From contig NC_070614.1 of NCBI RefSeq assembly GCF_027172205.1, positions 33,222,001-33,286,000 on the forward strand: a stretch of DNA of 64,000 bases. The letters run 5' to 3'. This DNA comes from Podarcis raffonei. Lineage: Eukaryota; Chordata; Lepidosauria; Squamata; Lacertidae. The first letter of the stretch is position 1, and every line of letters begins with the position of its first letter. Positions 22,601 to 36,182 of the stretch are shown one piece after another. The position numbers were made by a program, and so were the translations under genes. The notes under the pieces are model-generated. The model was given only the letters and a program-made list of their open reading frames with translations. It was not told the origin of the DNA and ran no database searches.

Positions 22601-25600
22601 ATTACTATTTCATAATCAGGGAGCTATTGCTTATGTAAATCAGTGTGGAAATTTGGTGAATTTTTTTACTGTAGAGATCCCTTTACCTCTGAATCATAAA
22701 CTTTACTTCTTTTCTATTTTAAGTGTTGACTTGAAATTACCTGCCATGGTTGCACATCCTGAAGTTTCAGACTCCCTCTGAAGCTTCGATGTTGGGAACT
22801 GATTTTATTTAAAGCATGTGCCATTGCATAGACAGCATTGTAGACATTGTAGCTGTGTCCAGTCATATTCATTTCAAACAGAACTCCAGAAAGGCTTTCC
22901 AGATTCTCTTCCCCAGTGCAGGTTTTCTTCCCATCCTTCTCTTGCTGCTTAGACATCATTAGTGAACAGCTGAATGCTTGTTCCCAGAAGTCCTGGATGA
23001 AACCATCTCCTTTGGCCCAGGAAGGTTGTATCATGTCTGTGAACGTTTGGAATCCTAATGGCTGATTTGAGTGAACTGTGAAAGATATGGTGCCATGGAA
23101 TGCCTGTATATCCCATACCTTTTGTACAGAGTGTGATGCAAAATCCCAGTGGGAAGTTACAACCCAAACTTTTCCTAGAGGTGGCAATGCTAAGAAGGGT
23201 GCTAGAAACAACAACATTCTCAAAATCTGAAAGGATGGAGGTTCTCCATATACATACATTACATTGCATTTTCTCTCCATGAGAATTTCATAGTTTTTCT
23301 GCTGCTGTATAAGCAAGTCTATCATCTCATCCACATAATTCCATTTTGGTACTCTTATTATGAAGGCATAACAGTTGCCATTTTGGGAAAGAATTGGGAC
23401 CACTGTTTGTAAAAACCTATCCCCTTTGTCATCATCTACAGCTAACAGTCCAACCCAAGTCCATTTGAAATGCTGAAATAGCCGGATAACTCCTATGTGC
23501 TGATGAGCCTCATTTGGGACCATCTGGTACAAAAATGGGAATAGCATTTTGTCATTCTGTAATGCTGAAAATGATCCATAAGTGAGCTGAAATAAAAAAG
23601 TAAACATTTCTCATTTTAAATAAAAGAGAATATTGTATCTCAGAATTATGAGCCATTGAATCATTGAATCAAACTGGGGGGGGGGGGTAGCTAATGCCAC
23701 AGAGGACAGAATCAGAATTCAAAATGACCTTAACAGATTGGAAAACAGGATGCAAGCTAACAAAATGAATTTCAATAGGGACAAATGTCAGGTTCTGCAC
23801 TTAGGCAGGAAGAACCAGATGGCGGACACCTAGCTTATTAGCAGTACATGTGAAAAGAATCTAGGGGTCTTGGTGGATCACAACTTAAAATGAGTCAACA
23901 GTGTGATGCAGCAGGAAATAAAGCTAATGCAATTCTAGGCTGCATCAACAGAAGAATAGTGTCCAGATCAAGGGAAGTACCGGTAATAGTAGCAGTCAAT
24001 TCTGCCTTAGTCAGACCACACTTGGAATACTGTGTCCAATTCTGGGCAACAAAATTTAAGAAGAATGTTGACAAGCTCGAACATGTGCAGAGGAAGGCAA
24101 CCAAGATGATCAAGGGTCTGGAAAGCCTTATGAGGAGTGCTTGAAGGAGCTGGGTATGTTTAGTCTGGAAAGGAGGAGACTGAGAGGAGATATGATAGCC
24201 ATCTTCAAATATCTGAAGGGCTGTCACATGGAGGGGGGAGCATGGAGGGGGAAGCATTCTCCTGCTCTGGAGGGTAAAGCTCGAACCAATGGCTACAAGT
24301 TGCAAGAAGGGAGATTCCGACCAAACATTAGGAAAAAACTTTCTGACAGTAAGAGCTGTTCAGCAGTGGAACAGACTCCCACATAAGGTTGTGGACCCTT
24401 CTTCCTTGGAGGTTTTTAAAACAGAGATTGGATGGCCACCTGTCATGGATGCTTTAGCTGAGATCCCTGTGTTGCAGGGGGTTGAATTAGATGATCCTTG
24501 GGGTCCATTCCAACTATAAGATTCTAGGATTCTTTGACAGCTTTCCCCAAACATCCTAAGCTCTACCAAAAGTTTCACAGAGATGCTAAATAGCATTATG
24601 AACATAACAGTTCCCTGTGATACATCACAATGCCGGACGCTGAAACACAAGGACTCAATGCATCAATGAATTCATATGTATTGGTGAAAATAAAACACAG
24701 GTGCATTATTTTGGGGTAAATTCATTGTAAAAGTTTTGTTAGAGAAAAATTGCACTGGTTCAATTGCTTAATTGCACACAGTTAAGATGATTGTCCTAAT
24801 TTTAAATGGAAATATAGTTTTCCCTTCTTTTTCTCCCCCCCCCCTTTGCTGCTGACAATTCTACAGTTTAAATGATACAGGAATTAACTTTGTATAACAC
24901 AGTTGTGCTACAATAGTTAGTGTTCAGATTTTATTCTTCCACATTTGCCTCTGTATTGATAATTTGTACTATGTGTCTTTAAAAAGGGGGGGACCTTTTA
25001 TTCTTGTCTTTCAGTGTGCTGTGAGTCCTCTGGATTCTTTTGTCATTTAACTGTTATAAAACCTTAATATCATTTATCAAAGGATTTGCTGAAATCATGA
25101 TGGTGTGCCACAGTTGTGAATTTTCTGTACCACCTTATTTACCTGTGGAGTCTTGTGAATTGCTGAGATGATGGCCACATTGGCAGAGATTTCAGAGATG
25201 CATCCGCCAATGATGGTGATCAGCTTGTTCTGATTGTGACACTTGAAGTTGGGGACAAACCTCTGTTGTGTGGAATGCAGGCTGAGGGCAGCCTTATAGG
25301 TCATCTTTGCAGTGTAGTAACTATTGAGGATGTGAAACCCCAGCGAGGCATTTGACAAGATGTTTGGATTCTCATTGATCTCTTTGACAGCAAATGCTAA
25401 GGCCAGGATGTGCTGGTAGTTCTTGGGCACTGAACTGTAAAAAAGAGTTGCAGCTATTTAACAAATCATCAATAATGAAAGCAGATTTATAGTCTTCATC
25501 AATACACTTTCAAGAATGAGCTGTAACATAATACTCAAGAAGGTGAAATATTGAAGTAAAAATTAAGATACCTGATTGGTTCTGTTCCTTCCTGTAAGGT

Positions 25601-27564
25601 GACTGCCAGCAAGCAGTACAGGCAATTCCCAATTTACATGGGGGTTACATTCAAAGGCACTGTGTATTAAAGTGAGATTGTGTATATTTGAAACACCATT
25701 GAAAAAGCCTGCAAACAACTTGTGACTGCTAGCCTTCCAATGGACATGGGTTGTCAGTGAGCTACTAGACCAAATTCAATGTGTTCATATTATCATATGA
25801 AACCCTAAATAGCTTGAAACCCAAATACCTAAAAAGAGTTCCTTCAACCATCTCAGAGTCTATGGTGGCTTTAGTGGTGATGAAACTGAGTGCAATGCAT
25901 TTGGAAGTGATCCTGACCAAGGGTTTTCCATGGTGGTTGCCCATCTGTGGAATGTCTTCCTAGTGAGGTCTATCTCTCTCTCTCCCATCACTGTCTTCCA
26001 TCAACAACTGAAAAACATTCCTGTTTACCCAAGCATTTCATGACTTTAAAAAAACTGTTCCTGGAGATACTGAGGTCACTGGCTGAGAATGATTTTAATT
26101 GTTTTTAGAATGTTTTTAACAGTTTCTTTAAAGAATGTTTTAGAGCTGATTTTAGTTCTAGTTTAGAGAACAGGACCTAGAGGAGAGTGAAACTCTTATT
26201 TCCAGTGATATTCTTGTTATCTTATGCAATACAGTGAAGCAAGAAATATACAGTAATATGGACCTTGTTGAAGCAACTGACAACAGTGCATTTTTATTAT
26301 CTGTGATGCATAAATACAATAGAAGAACATCTGTCACAAACAGATGAAAACAGAGAAGATATTTCAAGTGAAAAGTACAAAAGGGAGCTTTACAGGCTTC
26401 AAAAAACTAACGTATATTTGAAAGCAAATCACTATATATACTATATATCTCAGACTAACTAGTGCATGGTACTTGGCAGCCAATTCACAAATAACTTTTT
26501 TAAAAAATGTAGACCCCTATAATGTTGTGCCTGTGTGTTTTTGAATTGAAAAGTATGATAAATATTAACTATGTTTACAAATACAGGTATTACATGCATA
26601 CCCTTTTTAGAGTCAGGTTGTGGTTCCCTGTCCAGCCTGCTTTACTTTTCAAATGAAAGTGTTAAAACAACAGGAAGAGTGAAACATGCTGTTATTTCTA
26701 AAATATAATAATCTGAAATAAATGATTCTAAAAACAGATGATTGGAAGGGCATAAGAGAGTGCATCATTTGAGATTAAGAACGAGGAAACAAAATATGGA
26801 AAAAAGAGAAATGGGGCAGTAACTAAATAATAAATATAATATACAGTGTTGTTATCCTGCACAAACACTATAGAAATGGATTGTAGGCATTCAACTGATT
26901 TTGCTGTTACTGTTGCTGGCTTCTGATCTGATTTCACTTTGATGTAAGCTCTTACTCATCAATCCTTTAATATTGAAGATGAATATGATGTAAGCAACCT
27001 CTGTACTTCACACAGTCACAGTTACGGTTATGGGGTTTTTAATAGTCTTTTGATTGATTTGTACATCTTATTGACTTTTTATAGCTATATTCTCAAAATC
27101 AATAAAGATATATTAAAAGAAAGAAAAAAATACACAGTAGTCATTCATTTCAATGGTGATGGTGGAGGAAAACATACTAGTGGTTTCTGCCCAACAATTT
27201 AATATAGAAAGCATAACAAAAATGCAGGATTGCACAATTATGTGTTCTCTACTATTATTCTCTTAATATATTACAGAAGCAAGAGAAAATAAATGCTGCC
27301 TTACACTGGTTCATCAATCAAGATCTGTGTTGGCGGTTCTGTGAAAGAGAGGTTATTGTAGAGGAAGAAGACCTGGGAAACAATTTCACCGATAACAAGT
27401 TCACCTGGCTGGTAAAATGCATGAGGTATAGGTAAGGGATCATCATAGATGCTGCAATTAATAGAATGTGCCTGGCACACAGTAGGGCACAGCAGTACAA
27501 GTAGCAAAAGCATCACCATCATGAGCTTGTGAGCATAACATTCCTTCCAAACATAGGTTCTCAT
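19645..27564 (-). CDS. V2R-3: complete vomeronasal type-2 receptor, 883 aa
   Basis: The exons are 27305-27564, 25143-25434, 22741-23586, 21842-22069, 21272-21398 and 19645-20543, all with AG acceptors and GT donors, 2652 bp in total. The start Met (27564) begins MRTYVW and aligns with the starts of V2R-4 and V2R-5. A strongly hydrophobic signal ([12 protein letters not shown]) follows. Exons 2-4 form the ligand-binding domain, exon 5 the cysteine-rich linker, and exon 6 the seven-helix domain ending in LIRRK. No stop interrupts any exon. The 7TM exon differs from that of V2R-2 by only a few residues, whereas exons 3 and 4 differ much more, so the two receptors share a signalling half with distinct ligand-binding halves. 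An AATAAA overlaps the stop codon. Intron 2 holds a CR1 LINE tail and intron 1 an L2 fragment. Confidence 0.9.
23690..24535 (+). mobile_element. CR1 LINE 3' end in V2R-3 intron 2
   Basis: A plus-strand frame reads [17 protein letters not shown] and [16 protein letters not shown], then [19 protein letters not shown], then [12 protein letters not shown]. These are the conserved C-terminal motifs of CR1-type reverse transcriptases. It ends with GATTCTAGGATTCTTTGA, a decayed form of the ATTCTATGA repeats of CR1 tails. It is 5'-truncated with at least two frameshifts. Confidence 0.85.
25740..26120 (+). mobile_element. L2-like LINE 3' remnant in V2R-3 intron 1
   Basis: The text contains decayed L2-type 3' motifs (ATGGTGGTTGCCCATCTGTG, GAATGTCTTCCTAGTGAGG, CAACAACTGAAAAACATTCC). 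Reading frames are lost. Confidence 0.5.
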
Positions 27565-28459
27565 GTTTCCATTTACAACATTATATGTAGCTGTTATCTG
27601 TTTTGCTACAGCTTCCCTTGAATGATGGATACTTCTGTCTCTATGCTGATTAAGCAGAAGGACTTCTTTGAGAATCTGTGAAGCAGCACCCTGTTCTCAG
27701 AACTAATAACGGTGCCTTGTCCATCAGTGTCCCTGATCAAGGTATTCTCTTTATCTACTCAGTTTATCCTCCAAGACTCACTGAGAAGTATGTTTATTTC
27801 TAAACCCTCATCTGTTCAGGTACGTATACCAATAAGTTTGCTTTGGTCTGCAAAGGGGAAAAAAGTATACTCTTAAAGTTTTCCAATCCACTTATCCAAA
27901 GCAGCATAAGATATTAAATAATATAAGCTATATTATGATTCAACAACATGTGTGTGGATGCCTGCATATGTATATGTTTTTGTATCTAGCCAAGGAGGTT
28001 TTTTACAGTAAGAAACTTTGAATTGGAAAGTTAATTGGACAAGGATACTCATGGAATTTATTTATTATTATTATTATTTAAAAAACTATTATTATTTAAA
28101 AAACTAGGGCTTAATCAGCTGCTGAAAAAATATCCTAACATGTAAAGAGGAAATGAAAACCCAAAAGAATGACAGAGTCCTGCTTATGTCTAATATACAA
28201 CTTTGTTGATGGTTTCTTATGCCTCTCTTCATATGCAGGTTGGGCTCTGGATGTCTGCTGTGTCAGAGGATAGTTACCAGTAATTCTGACAATGATAGGG
28301 ATTATTATCATTTCCCTTGTGTGCTATTGTCATTTCAAGTTGCCTTGTGCATTCTGAAACTGCTAGGAGTCCCACTGCCCTGAATATTACAACTATTATT
28401 TTCTCCTTTGACATATGATAAACAGTTAGTGGTGCACAAAATAATGAAATTGTAGAACT

Positions 28460-29620
28460 GTAGAGTTGGAAGGGATCACAAGGGTCATCTAGAATCCAAC
28501 CGCCTGTAATGCAGGAATCTCTTGGTGAATTTTAGCACCAATCCTTATGTTTCCTGGATGAAGGAAGTGGGACTACTATAAAATCATTTTGGTATGATAT
28601 TGGTATGATTAAAAGCTTGCAGTCATGGGCAATTGGTTTTCTCTGAATGAGGAAAGTCAGGTAGAACCAAATTATTGTTGAATCATAGAATTGTAGAAGA
28701 GACTCCAAGGGTCCAAGCCCCTTCAAGGCAGGAATCACAGTTAAATTAACCCTCACAGATGGCTATCCAATTTCTGTTTAAGAAGCTCCAATGAAGGAAC
28801 GACCACCATTTTCCACAATAGTGGAACAAAGTATCAGACAGCTCTTACTGTCAGAAGGTTCTTTCTAATGTTGGGTTGAATTCTCCTTTCTTGTAATTCG
28901 AACCCAATGGTTCAGGTCCTGCCCTCTGGAGCAGCAGGAAACAAGTTTGCTCCATCATCCACAAGACAGCCTTTCAGATATTTAAAGGTGGCTATCATAT
29001 CCTCCTCTCAGTCTTCTGTTCTCTAGGCTAAGCATACCCAACTCCCATTGTTCCTCATAAGGTTTGGTTTTCAGACACTTTATCATCTTTTTTTTAAAAA
29101 AAATAAAGTAATATTTATTGATATTAACAAACTATAACAATACGCCAAAACAAAACAGAAACAATTCCAAATCTTACAGGTTAAAACACGAAACAAAGGA
29201 TGAAAGAAAAGAAAAAGAAAAAAGAAATGAAAAGAAGAAAAAGGACAAAGAAATAAGAAGAAAAACAGACATATTCCCAACACCGTATTCATCGTTACAT
29301 AACCAAAGTTGATAAAACAAAGACTTCCACCGACCTCACAACACTTCATTTCATTCTCATTATATCTTTCTGTATTTCCTTATTATCTCAATCCTAATTT
29401 ATTTATGTATATATATGTCAATATTCCTTTCCCTTTCTATTCATGAGGTCGACACTTTATCATCTTGGTTCCTGTCCTCTCCACACCTTTCAACTTGACA
29501 ATATCCTTCTTAAAATGTGGTGCCCAGAACTGGGCTCAGTTCTGCAGATGGGGCCTGACCAAGTGATAGAGTGATGTTATTACACTGGACACTATATTTC
29601 TGCTTTTGAATTTTATAATG
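28460..29620 (-). mobile_element. CR1 LINE remnants with a nested younger LINE
   Basis: A minus-oriented CR1 tail starts near 28685 (AATCATAGAATTGTAGA, then GACTCCAAGGGTCC) and runs to 29087. It continues at 29465 (TTGGTTCCTGTCCTCTCCAC, then GTGGTGCCCAGAACTGGG) to about 29620. A second short CR1 tail lies at about 28460-28520. A 363-bp insert separates the two halves. Confidence 0.75.
29088..29450 (-). mobile_element. L1-like LINE 3' end inserted in CR1, with a 14-bp target duplication
   Basis: GACACTTTATCATC occurs at 29074-29087 and again at 29451-29464. Between them is a minus-oriented, T/C-rich 3' region ending in AATATCAATAAATATT and an A tail (seen as a T run near 29088). A long target duplication plus an A tail indicates target-primed insertion of an L1-type LINE or a dependent retroposon. 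Confidence 0.8.
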
Positions 29621-30059
29621 TTGACTCATGTTAAGCTTATGGTCTAGTAAGGCTGCTAGATTCTCATAAAGCAGCAGATTCATTTATGTTAATTTCAAGA
29701 GAGAAGGCGGAAAGTTGAAACACAGCACAATTAATTAATATTTTAGCAGTTTGACCCAGAGTAGAAGGTAAGTTGTTTCCAGATTCATCATCAATATTTC
29801 ATAATGGGAAACTTCCCTCACTATAATAAGAAATAATTTATAATAGTAATTACTTCATATTTATATACAACTTCCAGCTTCCAAAGAACTCAAATCAATA
29901 TAATACTCTTTGTTTTCTATTTTTTTCAATAAGTGACCATGGAGCTAGGTTTGCAATTAATGACGTGCCTAGTCATTGTTGTTAGAATGTGTGTAATATG
30001 CAAAACAGAATGAGTGTACCTAGTATTGGAAGAATATAAATTCAAGCACAACAAAAGAT

Positions 30060-30270
30060 CAATAAGCTGAAAAATGATCAATCTGATTGCAATGAATTTC
30101 CTAGGAAGGGAAACCGTGATGAAGCCAGGGAATTCATATAGCCCAAGACAAGACAAAAGACAGCAAAAGAAAAGATGTAGCATTGGACCCCTCATTACAT
30201 TATATTATATTGTAGTACTTTTCCAATTCACTCTATGCATGTGGAAATGGACAGAAACTTCTTAAGAACA
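30060..30270 (-). pseudogene. Degenerate relic of a V2R 7TM exon (mid part)
   Basis: The plus-strand text shows decayed matches, in the right order, to the middle of exon 6 of the intact genes: a counterpart of TTCCTGGCCAGGAAAGCC, then the well kept CATATAGCCCAAGACA, then CTCATTACATT, then a weak counterpart of the AAGTACTTAACC area. Reading is destroyed by many small changes. It lies about 350 bp beyond the stop of V2R-4, so it is probably the remains of an older neighbouring gene copy. Confidence 0.6.
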
Positions 30271-30618
30271 TGATATCTGGTAAAAATATAAACCACTGCC
30301 AGAATGCTTACAGAAGCATCACTTTACAAATAGCCACAGAAAAATGAGAACAGGCAAAGCATTTTTTTCACCCATAGTTGGTAAATGCCACACATTGTGA
30401 CTCAATTTCTCCTGAGGTATGGGGGTAGGAAGGAGTCAGTGGAGTACTGTATACTGTGTTAGAGCAAAACCATGGTAGAAGGTACAATAGAGGAACCAAA
30501 TGTCGGCATAACTCTATTCATAGGAATCTGAGAAGGGATGCTTAGTTAAGATCCCTAGCATCGGCATTCCCAATTACATATATATAATTGAATATATATG
30601 AAGAATAAAGACACAGAC

Positions 30619-33600
30619 TTATATTCTATCACCTTTTCTTATTATTAGTTGCTCCTTGTTGTTCAGCTGAGGCCTCAGCAGAATAATGTAGCATTTTGGG
30701 GAAAAGATGCAACCCAGTAATCCAGCACCAGAAGACAAGATGGAGAAGATCTCCACGGCCACCATGTATTTTCCTTTGGTGCTCAGGTAGGTTGGAACAA
30801 AGGATAACCACACACTGCAAAACACCAACATGCTGAAAGTGATAAATTTGGCTTCATTGAAACTATCGGGTAACTTCCTGGCTAAGAAAGCCACAATAAA
30901 GCTGACAATGGCCAGAATGCCCATATAGCTCAAAACACAATAAAACATAGAAGGTAAGCCCTCATTACATTCCACAATGATTTGCCCTTTCAGTGAGTGC
31001 ACGTCTTTATCAGGAAATGGGGGAGATGTACTTAACCAAAGAGTACAAATTCCTGATTGAATGAGGGAGCAGGTAAGGACAATAGAATTTGCTAGTCCTT
31101 TCCCCACCCATTTCCTCATTCTAGATCCTGGTTTGGTTGCCATGAATGCCAGAACCACAGTGATAGTCTTTGCCAACACAGAGGAAAGGGCCACAGAGAA
31201 GACAATGCCAAAAGCTGTTTGTCGGAGAAGACAAGTCACCTTTCCAGGCTGTCCAATGAAGAGCAAAGCACAGAGGAAGCAAAGGAGAAGGGAGATGAGG
31301 AGGATGTAGGTGAGCATTCGGTTGTTGGCTTTGACTATGGGAGTGTCCTTGTACTTCATAAAAATTCCAAGTACTAAACTTGTGATCAAACAGAAAGAAA
31401 TCGCCAATATAGTTAAGATGATCCCTAAATCCTCTTTGTAACAGAGGTAGTTTACAACCTTGGGAGTGCATTGACTTTGGTCCTTGTTGGGATACTGTTC
31501 TTTTGGACATTTGACACAGGCATCCATGTCTGCGGGGGAAAAGGGAAAAGCTGCTTAGATTTTTTTAGTTCAAACTTGTAAAATGGGGGGTGGGGAGAGA
31601 GAGCTGAAACTCAATGGTAGAGTATCTACTTTGTATGCAAAGGGACCCTGGAAAAGACTCCTGCTTGACATCCTGGAGAACCACTGCCAGTAAGCTTCCT
31701 GGCTTCATAGGCTCCAGTCTGAAGTAATGTCATCCTATAACGTGAAAGTGTTTCCTTTTGTTTCCTTTCCTTTTATTTGACCAACTCTAAGAGAAACGAC
31801 TGGCATAGAACAAGCAATAATTCATTATTATAAGCTTTTGTGCTTCCAAAAGTGTTTGTGGTTTGTCCTGTACTCTTGTCTTTACTGTCACAGGTGAATG
31901 ATAACCACGGCAGGTGTAGGAAGGGCCACAAGAATGGACACTGAGGCTGGTATTGGGTTGAATTAGGCCACAACTTTTATTGATGACAGGAAAGAGTAGG
32001 TTTGGCTAAGACTGTGCCAAAGATGGTGGGGCCCCTGGACCCACTATGGCCGTGTAATGTATCAAAGGCTGCCCACCCAGGGCCCCAGGTGAGCAGATAT
32101 TCTGTCTTAGTCCTCATCTGTAATGTGGTTATAATAATAACCTATATTACACTGATATAGGAATACTATTCACATTTAACAGCACCCTCATCATCATTAT
32201 CATTTGGAGCAGATTTGTCCTATTGACTATCTGATGCTGTTACACACACTTTAATTTTTTTTAGGTGGATTCTGTTTTGAAATGCCGTTGTGAAACCACT
32301 TCACATATATTCAAGGAATAATCATTCTCAAATAATTATGAACATTTCTTCATATCTTTACATTATATCTCCTACCCTTCTCATGAGAGATCATCCCTTC
32401 TGGACACAGAGCACAATCATAGCAGCAAAATTTCTCTCCTTCTTTCTTTTTCCTGCTGTAGCCAGGATTGCAATTTTCGTTGCACACAGACAAGGGCAGC
32501 ACCTGCAAAGAATAATAAATTGGCAATAAAACATTAGCCTCTTCAGTAATTCACCTCCATGTGATTGGAATAGCTTGGCAGGAGACTCCTACTCAATCAT
32601 TCTGTAGCGTTCACTTCTTACTACTCTCCACATGCTGAGGGCTGAATGTCTGCATTGGGGAGCCTTCTCTACCTGTATTGGATCCCCACATGATTCAGAA
32701 TCCTGATGTGTACCTGTAGTCAGCTCCCAGGATGTAGATGTAGAGGGTGATGGAGGGTCAATGTGGTCATGATTAATGGGTTGGGATGAAAGGGCTCATC
32801 TCAGACCTGAGATTATACTGCTGCATGGAGTCATCATTTAACATACATTTAAAATACTTTTAATCACAAAATTTCTCCTAAAGGATCCTGGGGAGCTTGA
32901 TTTGCCCCTCACAGCTCTACAATTCTCAGCACCCTTAGGCTGATCTCATAGATCTTTTACCCCATATGTCAGCCTATGATGTGTCTTTAATTTTGTCCTC
33001 TAATCCCTTCCTCAGCTCAGCTGCAGTCCCTCAACATTTCCCTCACCAGTTCAGTACATTAAAAAAAAATTCTTTCTTATCCTGCCTGAGCCCTAACCAT
33101 CAGGCTCAAGGTAAAATGAGTTAGATGTATAGTCACAGTTTGTACTAACACACTGTTGTTTTTGCATATTTGTTTGACAGAAACTGACCTCACTCTTTCA
33201 AAAAAAGAATTATTTCCATATATCCCCCCCCCTTTTAGGCAAATTTATTATGACATATATAATATAATATAATATAATATAATATAATATAATATGGATT
33301 TTTACAAAAAAGGGAAGGAACTACATCTAGAAAGTTGAATAGGTTGAAATTGAACTTTTAAAATGTTTGAGCATCTGCAGTCTCACCTGATTAAAGCTAT
33401 GATGCCACACAATTTGTTCATCATTAATAGATAACTTTGTGCCCTGGGGAGCCTGAGGTTCCAGTCTTCCAATTTTTACTCTAACCACTGAGCCATTAGG
33501 GAACATTAGCCAGTTTGTAATATCAAAACCTGAAACTAGTTCTCCATTGTCATCAAAGTGCACAATGTCTCCAGCACTGTTGTTAAATGAGACCCTCTTT

Positions 33601-36126
33601 AGAAGTTGATGGACCTAGATAAAAAGGGATTATAAACAAAGCTACAAAAACACACGCCATTGAAATCATTTCAAGGAGCTTCACAAAGGAAGTCCTATTC
33701 ATTTTGGGGTTAATACATGGGGCGACTTAATATTTCTATTTGAATTTACAAAAAAGAAAAGATAACGTTGAACAGTTTGGGTGGAGTTGTTTTATGTAGA
33801 CTTAAAATCCTCTTTCATTTTGCAGGAAAAGCTGGACTTCTTTTACAAGTGTTTATTTGCAATTACCTGCCATGGTTGCACATTCTGAAAAAAAAGTCTG
33901 TCTCTTTCTTCCAATCTTCTGTGTTTGGAATGGGATTTATACATAGCATGAAAAGTATGTGCCACAGAATAGACAGCATTGTAGACATTGTAGCTGTGGC
34001 CAGTCATCTTCATTTCAAACAGAATTCCAGAAAGGTTCTGTAGATTCTCCTCTCCAGTGCAGATTTTTTCCTTCTCTTCCCATTTAGACACATTTAATGA
34101 ACAGCTGAATGCCTGTTCCCAGAAGTCCTGAATAAAACCATCTCCTTTAAACCAGGAAGGTCTAACCATCTGAATGAACTTTTGGAATCCTTTGGGCTGA
34201 TTTGAGTGAATTGTGAAGGAAATGGAACCATGAAAAGTTTGTATATCCCATATCTTTTGAACAGATAGTGATGCAAAATCCCATTGGGATGTAATAATCC
34301 ACACTTTATTAATAGGAGGCATTGGCAAGAAGGGTGCGAGAAACAGCAATATTCTCAAAACTCGAAAGGATGGATATTCTCCATATATGAGCAATACATT
34401 GACATTTCTTTCGATGACAGTTAAATAGCTTTCCCATTGCTTTATAAGCATATCAATATACTCATCTACGTAAGAGTATTTTGGTAGTCTTACAATGAAG
34501 GCATAACAGATACCATTCTGAGAAAGCATTGGCACTATTTTCTGTAAAAACTTGTCCCCTTTGTCATCATCCACAGCCATGAGCCCAATCCATGTCCATC
34601 TGAAATGTTGAAGTAACTTCACAACTCCTTTGTGCTGGTGAGCTTCATTTGGTACCATCTGGTACAGAAAAGGGAATAGTCTTTTGTCATCCTCTGTTGT
34701 CAAAAATGATCCATAAGTGAGCTGAAATAAAAATATATATTTCAAATCATACAGTCATAATGTGTGGTGTTCTTTTATGCCACCCTGTTTGATGCAAGAA
34801 CTATAGCCACTGTCTGAAGGCCTCCCTCTGCTAATTGATTCTATCGATTAACTTTACTATTAATAAATTCATCCCAATATTCTTTTTCTGTCCTTTGTGG
34901 TACTACGAATATTTGAAGAATGCTATAATGTTCTCCCTTAGTCTAATTTTCTGCAGACTTCCTATAGAATTTTTTTCCTTGAAGTACTTATTTCTGAGAG
35001 CAATGCCAACCTTTCCTGCACTGCTTCCAGTTTGTTTACATCCATTTTATAGTTCAGAACCAAGACCCGGAAACAGTAAGCCACACACCCCTAGAGAAAA
35101 GACTTGTGAGATACTGTGTGTAGTGGGGTAAAATCACAGCTGAAACAGCACCTGTTTTATCCACCCTGCATTTGTCAGGGACAAATTCAAGGTACTTTCT
35201 ATGAATTAGAAACTATGTTTCTGTTTACTGCTGCTGGAGACTTTCTTCGGCTATATATTTTAGCTTGAAATCAATTTTAACCTGGAGATCCCTTTCACAT
35301 TTACTGCTGCCAAAGCAGGTACCATAAAAGGTAAAGGTAAAGGACCCCTGGATGGTTAAGTCCAGTCAAAGGCGACTATGGGGTGCAGCGCTCATCTCGC
35401 TTTCAGTTTTCCGGGTCATGTGGCCTTCATGACTAAACTGCTACTGGTGCACGGAGGACTGTGATTAGTGCCAGAGTGCAAGGAAACACCATTTACCTTC
35501 CTGCCGCAGCAGTACCTATTTATCTACTTGCACTGGCGAGCTTTCAAACTGCTAGGTTGGCAGGAGCTGGGACAGAGCAATGGGAGCTCACCCCTAGATA
35601 CAATATTTTGCCTTCATTAAATTTAACTGTGGTTGATGATATGGGGCCCCAACATTAATTTTTGGCCTGATCTGGGACTGTTATCCAAAAAGCATTGAAT
35701 TCACCTGATTGTACTGCCTTCTAGTATGCATTCAATTAGCTTTCTAAGCAAAATATCACAGGGAATGTTTGACTGAAATCAAGATGATGTGTAACAAATA
35801 TGAAAGCTTTATGCCCCATGCACACAGCTGACCTGTGGAGTCTTGTGAATGGCTGAAATTATGGCCACATTGGTAGAAATTTCAGAGATGCATCCTCCAA
35901 TAAGAGCTATCAGATTGCTCTTCTTGTGACAATTGAAGTTGGGGGCAAACCTATGTTGTGACGAAAGCAGGCTCAGAGTGGCTTTGTAGGTCATCTTTGT
36001 AGAGTAGTAGCTATTGAGGATGTGAAATCCCAGGGAAATGTTTGATAAAATGTTGGGATTCTCATTGATCTCTTTGACAGCAAATGCTAAGGCCAGGATG
36101 TGCTGAAAGTTCTTAGGCACAGATCT

Positions 36127-36182
<56 letters not shown>

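Noticed and set aside
29118-29312. Lysine-rich plus-strand ORF
   Set aside because: It is the low-complexity 3' region of an L1-like insertion read in antisense.
30619-30650. Longer tail of V2R-4 as a sign of gene damage
   Set aside because: The frame stays in phase with exon 5 and the tail is only a few residues longer, which is within variation for these receptors.
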